Of a DNA stretch of 10,803 nt, positions 6,982 to 10,803 are shown piece after piece (within the stretch, counting starts at the first letter, position 1; the number at the start of each line of letters is the position of its first letter). A model generated the notes under the pieces. The model was not told the origin of the DNA. It searched no databases and was given only the letters and a program-made list of their open reading frames with translations. The DNA is from Hadersleviella sp041745395 (lineage in GTDB: Bacteria; Chloroflexota; Anaerolineae; Promineifilales; Promineifilaceae), in NCBI GenBank assembly GCA_041745395.1, contig JBGTIZ010000156.1:1-10803 (forward strand). The letters are read 5' to 3'. The position numbers and the translations under genes were made by a program.

Positions 6982-9402
6982 ATGCACCCGCCCGACCCCT
7001 ACGCCGACGCGCCCCCGCCCCAGTTCGACGATATGCCCGATGTCATAGAAGAGCCAACCACCAGCCCGCTTTTCTCAGGTTTCCCCACCCACCAACCAAC
7101 TAACAAACCCCCTAGCCAACCCTTCCCCCCCCCCACCCTCGACCAAGCTCGCGCCACGCTCCAGCGGGTGTTTGGCTATCCTGACTTCCTCACCGGCCAA
7201 ACAGCCGTGATAAAAAACGTGCTACACGGCCGTGATACCCTCAACATCATGCCCACCGGCGGCGGCAAATCCCTCTGCTACCAACTGCCCGCCCTGCTCT
7301 TCCCCGGCCTGACCGTTGTCATCTCCCCCCTTATCTCCCTCATGCAGGATCAGGTGGACCAACTGCGCGAGTGGGGCGTCGCGGCGGCCGCGCTCAACAG
7401 CACCCTGCCATATGCGGCGCAGGATGACATTCGCACGGCCGTGTATCAAGGCCAACTCCAACTCCTCTACCTCGCCCCCGAAACCCTCATGCGCCCCGAC
7501 ACGCTGACCCTGCTGACCAACAGCCACATCAGCCTGCTCGCCATAGACGAAGCCCACTGCATCTCCGCTTGGGGGCACGACTTTCGCCCCGAGTACCGCC
7601 AGCTACACGCCGTGCGCCAATACCTGCCCGACACCCCCTGCCTCGCCCTGACCGCCACCGCCACCGAGCGCGTCCGCCAAGACATCCGCGACCTGCTCCA
7701 CATCCCCCCCGAGCATGAATTCATCGCCAGTTTTGACCGCCCCAACCTGTTTCTGGCGGCCGAACCACGGCGCGGCGGACTCGACCAAATCACCACTTTT
7801 TTGCAGGCGCACAAAGAGGAAGCGGGCATTATTTACTGCACCACACGTCGCCAAGTGGATGAGCTAACCGCCCATTTGCAACATCTGGGCTACAGCGTTT
7901 TGCCCTATCACGCGGGCATAGACACCCGCACCCGCGAGCTAAACCAACGCCGCTTTAGCCGCGATGAGGTTGATATGATCGTAGCTACGGTCGCCTTTGG
8001 CATGGGCATTGATAAATCGAACGTGCGCTTTGTGGTACATTACAATTTGCCGAAAGACCTCGAGAGTTATTATCAAGAAATTGGCCGTGCGGGACGGGAT
8101 GGGCTACCCGCCACCTGTCACCTGCTGTATAGCCAGCAGGATGTGAACACGCTTCAGCGCATCATGGCGCGGGATGAAAACGGGGGGCAAAGCAATGGGG
8201 AACAGGGACGTGAGGCGAATTTGCGTCTGCAAGCGATGTGGCGCTATGCCCATAACCAGCAGTGCCGTCGCCATGATTTGCTGGGCTATTTTGGGGAGAC
8301 GTATGGGCAAGAGGCGTGTGAGACGTGTGACAATTGCCGCCAACCCGCCCCCGCCGCCGAGACGGATTTAACGGTTCCCGCACAAAAGTTTCTCTCCTGT
8401 GCGGTGCGCACCGAGCAACTATTTGGCATGAGCCATCTGATTAGCGTGTTGCGCGGCTCGCGCAGTCAGAAAATCTTGCAGAAGGGGCATGACAAGCTGT
8501 CTACGCATGGCATTGGGCAGGAGTATAGCAAGGCACAGTGGCAGGAGATGGCGCACCAGTTTATTCAGGCGGGCTTGCTGACGCAGGATTTGCAGTATGG
8601 CAGTTTGAAGGTGACGGATGCGGGCTGGGCGGTGATGCGCCGTGAGGAGACGTTTATGGGCACGCCGCCAGCGGTGGAAACGCGGGGTATGAGCGAACCC
8701 ACGGCCGTGTTTGCCTCCCATCGCCATCCCGAACTCTTTGCCCAACTCCGCGCCAAGCGCACCGAGCTAGCCACAGCCAACAATTTACCCGCCTACATCG
8801 TCTTTAGCGACCGTTCGCTGGCTGAAATGGCGACCTATTTACCCACCACGGCCGTGGAACTCAGCCACATTCACGGCGTCGGCGAAGCCAAAGTTGCCAA
8901 ATACGCCGACGACTTCCTGCCCCTTATCCGCGACTTTCGCCAAGCCCATCCCGACATCACCCCCACCCCTCGACCCAGCACCAACGCATCCAATCACGCG
9001 CCCACCACAACAAACTACACCAACGCCACCCTACCCGACGGCGAAACCGCGCAAACCATTCGGCTGGTCGTCGCCCAGCAGGCCAACCGCCCCGCAGGCG
9101 TCGCCGCCGCCTACCAAGTGGGCTACGCCACCCAAGAAATTGCCGCCGCGCTAGGCATCAAGCCGGGAACCGTGGTCAGTAATTTGGAAAAGCACCTCAT
9201 GGAGACGGGTTTGGCTATCATCCCCCCCGAGCGGCTCCGCGCCGAATCCACGCTGGACACCACCACCTGGGAGCGCGTGCGCGAGTCCTTTGCCGAGCTA
9301 GGCTCTGAACGGCTCAAACCCACCTTTGAAGCGTTGCAAGAGGCCGTCTCCTACGATGACCTGCGCCTTGCCCGGCTCATCTTCTGGCTCGAGCAGGCGT
9401 AG
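6982..9402 (+). CDS. recQ: ATP-dependent DNA helicase RecQ with HRDC and C-terminal helix-turn-helix domains
   Basis: 3'-5' DNA helicase of recombination and repair. The 806-residue product has a Pro-rich N-terminal extension of about 55 residues, then the superfamily 2 core: FGYPDF...Q (motif 0), TGGGKS with Lys96 (Walker A), DEAH at 189-192, LTATAT (motif III), and QEIGRAGRDG at 365-374 (motif VI). The RecQ zinc cluster is intact (Cys428, Cys446, Cys449, Cys452), followed by a winged-helix RQC region, an HRDC domain about 582-655, a Pro/Thr-rich linker, and a C-terminal helix-turn-helix about 690-790 of the type found at the end of many long RecQ proteins. All catalytic residues look intact. 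It lies 53 bases after the nuclease gene on the same strand, so co-transcription is possible, though RecQ is normally a housekeeping repair gene. Four ACGGCCGT palindromes fall inside it. Confidence 0.97.
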   Translation: MHPPDPYADAPPPQFDDMPDVIEEPTTSPLFSGFPTHQPTNKPPSQPFPPPTLDQARATLQRVFGYPDFLTGQTAVIKNVLHGRDTLNIMPTGGGKSLCYQLPALLFPGLTVVISPLISLMQDQVDQLREWGVAAAALNSTLPYAAQDDIRTAVYQGQLQLLYLAPETLMRPDTLTLLTNSHISLLAIDEAHCISAWGHDFRPEYRQLHAVRQYLPDTPCLALTATATERVRQDIRDLLHIPPEHEFIASFDRPNLFLAAEPRRGGLDQITTFLQAHKEEAGIIYCTTRRQVDELTAHLQHLGYSVLPYHAGIDTRTRELNQRRFSRDEVDMIVATVAFGMGIDKSNVRFVVHYNLPKDLESYYQEIGRAGRDGLPATCHLLYSQQDVNTLQRIMARDENGGQSNGEQGREANLRLQAMWRYAHNQQCRRHDLLGYFGETYGQEACETCDNCRQPAPAAETDLTVPAQKFLSCAVRTEQLFGMSHLISVLRGSRSQKILQKGHDKLSTHGIGQEYSKAQWQEMAHQFIQAGLLTQDLQYGSLKVTDAGWAVMRREETFMGTPPAVETRGMSEPTAVFASHRHPELFAQLRAKRTELATANNLPAYIVFSDRSLAEMATYLPTTAVELSHIHGVGEAKVAKYADDFLPLIRDFRQAHPDITPTPRPSTNASNHAPTTTNYTNATLPDGETAQTIRLVVAQQANRPAGVAAAYQVGYATQEIAAALGIKPGTVVSNLEKHLMETGLAIIPPERLRAESTLDTTTWERVRESFAELGSERLKPTFEALQEAVSYDDLRLARLIFWLEQA

Positions 9403-9405
9403 TGG

Positions 9406-9437
9406 GTCAGCGAGTCAGCATTTCAGCTTGTCAGCCC
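9406..9437. repeat. Four tandem 8-base units with core TCAGC
   Basis: GTCAGCGA, GTCAGCAT, TTCAGCTT and GTCAGCCC follow each other with exact 8-base spacing directly after the recQ stop. Two further units (ATCAGCGG, GTCAGCTA) occur at 9513-9528 across the end of the converging gene. Seen directly. It looks like a dispersed microrepeat. Confidence 0.6.
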
Positions 9438-9452
9438 ACGAAGCCCGTTGCC

Positions 9453-9493
9453 TGAGCCTGTCGAAGGCAAAAGGGCGGGATTCGACAGGCTCA
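9453..9493. terminator. 13-base perfect inverted repeat between convergent genes, possible bidirectional terminator
   Basis: TGAGCCTGTCGAA at 9453-9465 is matched by its exact reverse complement TTCGACAGGCTCA at 9481-9493 with a 15-base loop. It lies between the converging recQ and SH3-protein genes, where a shared terminator would be useful, but there is no T-run on either side. I recall the same TGAGCCTGTCGAA word as a common intergenic repeat in environmental bacterial genomes, so it may equally be a REP-like element that terminates only incidentally. Confidence 0.55.
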
Positions 9494-9512
9494 TCCCTCG
9501 AATACGTTGGTA

Positions 9513-9528
9513 ATCAGCGGGTCAGCTA
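9513..9528. repeat. Two more 8-base TCAGC units overlapping the 3' end of the SH3-protein gene
   Basis: ATCAGCGG and GTCAGCTA continue the 8-base pattern seen at 9406-9437, on the other side of the inverted repeat. The TGA stop of the minus-strand gene (9522-9524) lies within the second unit, so the repeat forms the end of that gene. Confidence 0.5.
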
Positions 9529-10595
9529 CAGTCATACCGAATAAAAACCGGCCCCTCGCGGCGCGTAAACTCATTTTTGACCACCATCTGCGCCCCGTTT
9601 TGCAAAACCAGCATATCGGTCACAAACGCCCCGCACCCCATGCCGCCCAAAAACAGTTGGTACGTATCATACCCATCTTTATCTTCCGTCATCAGCCGCA
9701 CCTGCTGAATGGCGGGGCCATACTGAAACTGGTAGGTAAAGCCCGTGGGCACGCGCACCAAAATCTCGCCGCGCCATGTGCCCGTCGCTTCCCTGTTCTC
9801 ATCTAGCTCCGCCTCGGCCGCGCTCTCCACAAAGTTCCAAAGTGCTTCGGCGTTTGTTTGTCCTGATGGCTGGAGGGGGGCGTTGCTCACCGTGCCGCTT
9901 CCCGCGTTCTCGTTACTGCCACTGTTATTCCCACTGCTAGCCACGGCCGTGGCTGACGGTCTCACCCGAAAATCAGAGAGAGCCAAGCCAGACACATCCC
10001 CCATCCACACCTCAAAAAACCGCGCCGCGACCCACCCCTCATAGCTATTTTCTTGGCTAATCACGTGCCACCATTGCCCCGTCTCATCCTGCCCTAGCAG
10101 GACGACCATCTCGCCCGGCGTGGCAAAATAATTGCGCCGCCCAAACGACACGCCCGGGCCAGCAAAAAAGCCTGCTTCACCTATCGCCTCCGCCTGTGGC
10201 CCAGTTCGCGTCGCCGTGGGGGTCGGGGTCGGCGTTTCCGTGGGGGTGGACGGGGGGGTCAGCGTCGGGGTGGCCGTCGCTTCGGGGGTGTCGGTGGGAA
10301 TGGGGGTATGGGACGGGGTCGGGGTGATGCTGGGCGTGGGCGTGATGGTCGGGGGAATGTCTACCGTGGGGGGCACGGGTAAATTGCCGCTCCCGCTTTC
10401 CGCCTGATTGGGTGCTTGGGTCGCTGGCACGTTGCCTGTGCTGGCCGTGTCGCGCTCCCCTTCTGTTTGGGCGATGCTTTCCCCAGACTCATCCCTCATC
10501 AACAAGCCAGAAACAACCAGCCCCGCCGCTAGCCCCAGCAACAGCAAAACCACTCCCATCAACCCCACCACCAGCATCATCTGTTTATTCTGCAT
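9522..10595 (-). CDS. Membrane-anchored protein with Thr/Pro stalk and bacterial SH3-like domain
   Basis: Probable cell-surface protein of unknown role. The 357-residue product begins with a membrane helix about 7-32, probably an uncleaved anchor, then an acidic, Ser/Thr-rich segment, a Thr/Pro-rich low-complexity stalk about 75-131 with repeated TPTP units, and an SH3b-like domain about 137-195 (GPGVSF...PGE...WWHV...EGWVAARF). A Gly/Ser/Asn linker about 212-240 leads to a C-terminal domain of about 115 residues that I do not recognise; it has two cysteines (321 and 356) that could form a disulfide outside the cell. SH3b domains often bind peptidoglycan or peptides, so wall attachment is plausible but inferred. 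The start is supported by AGGAGA 9 bases upstream of the ATG. It converges with recQ. Proteins with this anchor-stalk-SH3 design are common in Chloroflexota. Confidence 0.9.
   Translation of the reverse strand: MQNKQMMLVVGLMGVVLLLLGLAAGLVVSGLLMRDESGESIAQTEGERDTASTGNVPATQAPNQAESGSGNLPVPPTVDIPPTITPTPSITPTPSHTPIPTDTPEATATPTLTPPSTPTETPTPTPTATRTGPQAEAIGEAGFFAGPGVSFGRRNYFATPGEMVVLLGQDETGQWWHVISQENSYEGWVAARFFEVWMGDVSGLALSDFRVRPSATAVASSGNNSGSNENAGSGTVSNAPLQPSGQTNAEALWNFVESAAEAELDENREATGTWRGEILVRVPTGFTYQFQYGPAIQQVRLMTEDKDGYDTYQLFLGGMGCGAFVTDMLVLQNGAQMVVKNEFTRREGPVFIRYDCS
10202..10380. repeat. G-rich low-complexity stretch (stalk-coding region) with G-quadruplex potential
   Basis: The plus strand, which is the template for the minus-strand gene, is a near-continuous series of G-runs because the gene repeats Thr and Pro codons. 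At 10296-10318 four runs of at least three G are separated by loops of 3, 3 and 2 bases, fitting the usual G-quadruplex pattern. The repetition could also promote slippage and stalk-length change. Confidence 0.6.
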
Positions 10596-10604
10596 ACCAA
10601 TTCT

Positions 10605-10610
10605 TCTCCT
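10605..10610 (-). promoter_or_regulatory. Ribosome binding site of the SH3-protein gene
   Basis: On the minus strand AGGAGA lies 9 bases before the ATG at 10595. It supports this start and sits 9 bases downstream of the hairpin at 10620-10650. Confidence 0.7.
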
Positions 10611-10619
10611 CTGCCTAAA

Positions 10620-10650
10620 GAATTGACAAATCTTGGAGATTTGTCAATTC
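10620..10650. repeat. Perfect 14-base-pair hairpin, TGG loop, in the leader of the SH3-protein gene
   Basis: GAATTGACAAATCT (10620-10633) and its exact reverse complement (10637-10650) are separated by three bases. If the gene is transcribed from the -10 box at 10670-10675, the hairpin forms in the mRNA leader just upstream of the ribosome binding site, where it could influence mRNA stability or translation (inference). It also looks like a mobile hairpin element, because two unrelated hairpins of the same build follow. Confidence 0.75.
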
Positions 10651-10669
10651 TGGTAGCTTACTGGCACCG

Positions 10670-10675
10670 ATTATA
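10670..10675 (-). promoter_or_regulatory. Candidate -10 box for the SH3-protein gene
   Basis: A perfect TATAAT lies on the minus strand about 75 bases before the start codon. The only -35-like word, TTGACC at 10688-10693, is 12 bases upstream, too close for a standard sigma-70 promoter, so the call rests on the -10 alone. Confidence 0.35.
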
Positions 10676-10708
10676 GCGGAGGATGTCGGTCAAAGACACG
10701 CCAGACCT

Positions 10709-10743
10709 TAGGAGCTAAGTTCCTTTGAGGAACTTAGCTCCTA
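10709..10743. repeat. Perfect 16-base-pair hairpin, TTG loop
   Basis: TAGGAGCTAAGTTCCT (10709-10724) pairs exactly with 10728-10743 around a three-base loop. Intergenic, with no T-run after it, so it is more likely a repeat element than an intrinsic terminator. Confidence 0.75.
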
Positions 10744-10753
10744 TAGCCCAACC

Positions 10754-10782
10754 TTCCCCGGCACTTTGGAAGTGCCGGGGAA
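10754..10782. repeat. Perfect 13-base-pair GC-rich hairpin, TGG loop
   Basis: TTCCCCGGCACTT (10754-10766) pairs exactly with 10770-10782 around TGG. It is followed by AAATGGG rather than a T-run; on the minus strand it is followed by GG. A terminator for a gene beyond the window is possible but not shown. Confidence 0.75.
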
Positions 10783-10803
10783 ATGGGCCTCGTGGCCGAG
10801 GGG

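Larger units (their letters stand above)
361..9951. repeat. Dispersed palindrome ACGGCCGT, 17 copies (15 as CACGGCCGTG)
   Basis: Decamer CACGGCCGTG starts at 361, 578, 1000, 1058, 1877, 3755, 4499, 4745, 6190, 6560, 7225, 7434, 8700, 8847 and 9942; the octamer alone occurs at 4214 and 6651. One-base variants occur near 656, 1115, 2906, 2942 and 5069. All 17 copies are inside coding sequence, spread over five of the six genes; only the methyltransferase lacks an exact copy. The reading frame gives Thr-Ala-Val eleven times, His/Asn-Gly-Arg five times and Pro-Arg-Pro once. Random expectation in this length is well under one octamer. Confidence 0.95.

Noticed and set aside
9326..9544. Short plus-strand open frame across the recQ end and the repeat block
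   Set aside because: It overlaps recQ in another frame and then reads through the repeat array; no binding site or family pattern.
10132..10407. Val/Gly-rich plus-strand open frame opposite the Thr/Pro stalk
   Set aside because: Its repetitive composition is the complement of the Thr/Pro codons of the real gene.
10620..10782. The three hairpins as a CRISPR array
   Set aside because: The units differ in sequence and there are no equal spacers; they share only hairpin form.

Overview
The window is a gene-dense bacterial stretch, roughly 55-60% GC by eye, with five complete protein genes and one partial gene. The style suggests a Chloroflexota bacterium, possibly of the Anaerolineae group: a class A penicillin-binding protein with an extra Ig-like tail, a membrane-anchored SH3-type protein with a Thr/Pro 'TPTPT' stalk, and many short repeats between genes. 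This placement is an inference from gene style, not from a marker gene.

Layout. Positions 1-1363 (minus): 5' part of a sensor histidine kinase (membrane helix, CHASE4 sensor, membrane helix, HAMP, coiled coil, HisKA H-box), cut by the window edge. It diverges from a class A penicillin-binding protein (1728-4775, plus). Next on the plus strand is a probable type II restriction-modification pair: a D12-class adenine DNA methyltransferase (4959-5846) overlapped by 46 bases by a PD-(D/E)xK restriction endonuclease that looks like the SacI family (5801-6928). A long RecQ helicase (6982-9402) follows after 53 bases and may be co-transcribed. RecQ converges on a minus-strand gene for a membrane-anchored SH3-like protein (9522-10595). 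The right end (10596-10803) has no gene but carries three perfect hairpins in a row.

How it works together. The penicillin-binding protein and SH3 protein act at the cell envelope, and the divergent kinase could sense envelope conditions (inference). The methyltransferase/nuclease pair is a defence unit, and RecQ is a DNA-repair helicase that may only be a neighbour.

Most striking signals. (1) The palindrome ACGGCCGT occurs 17 times (15 as CACGGCCGTG) where well under one is expected; every copy lies inside a gene, mostly read as Thr-Ala-Val or His-Gly-Arg. It resembles the HIP1 phenomenon of cyanobacteria with a different word. (2) GATC is about six-fold depleted and GAGCTC is absent despite 22 GAGCT half-sites, possibly the imprint of restriction. 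(3) The intergenic regions hold 7-, 8- and 9-base tandem microrepeats and perfect hairpins, suggesting several families of small dispersed repeats. No RNA gene, CRISPR array or transposase gene was seen. All counts were made by eye.
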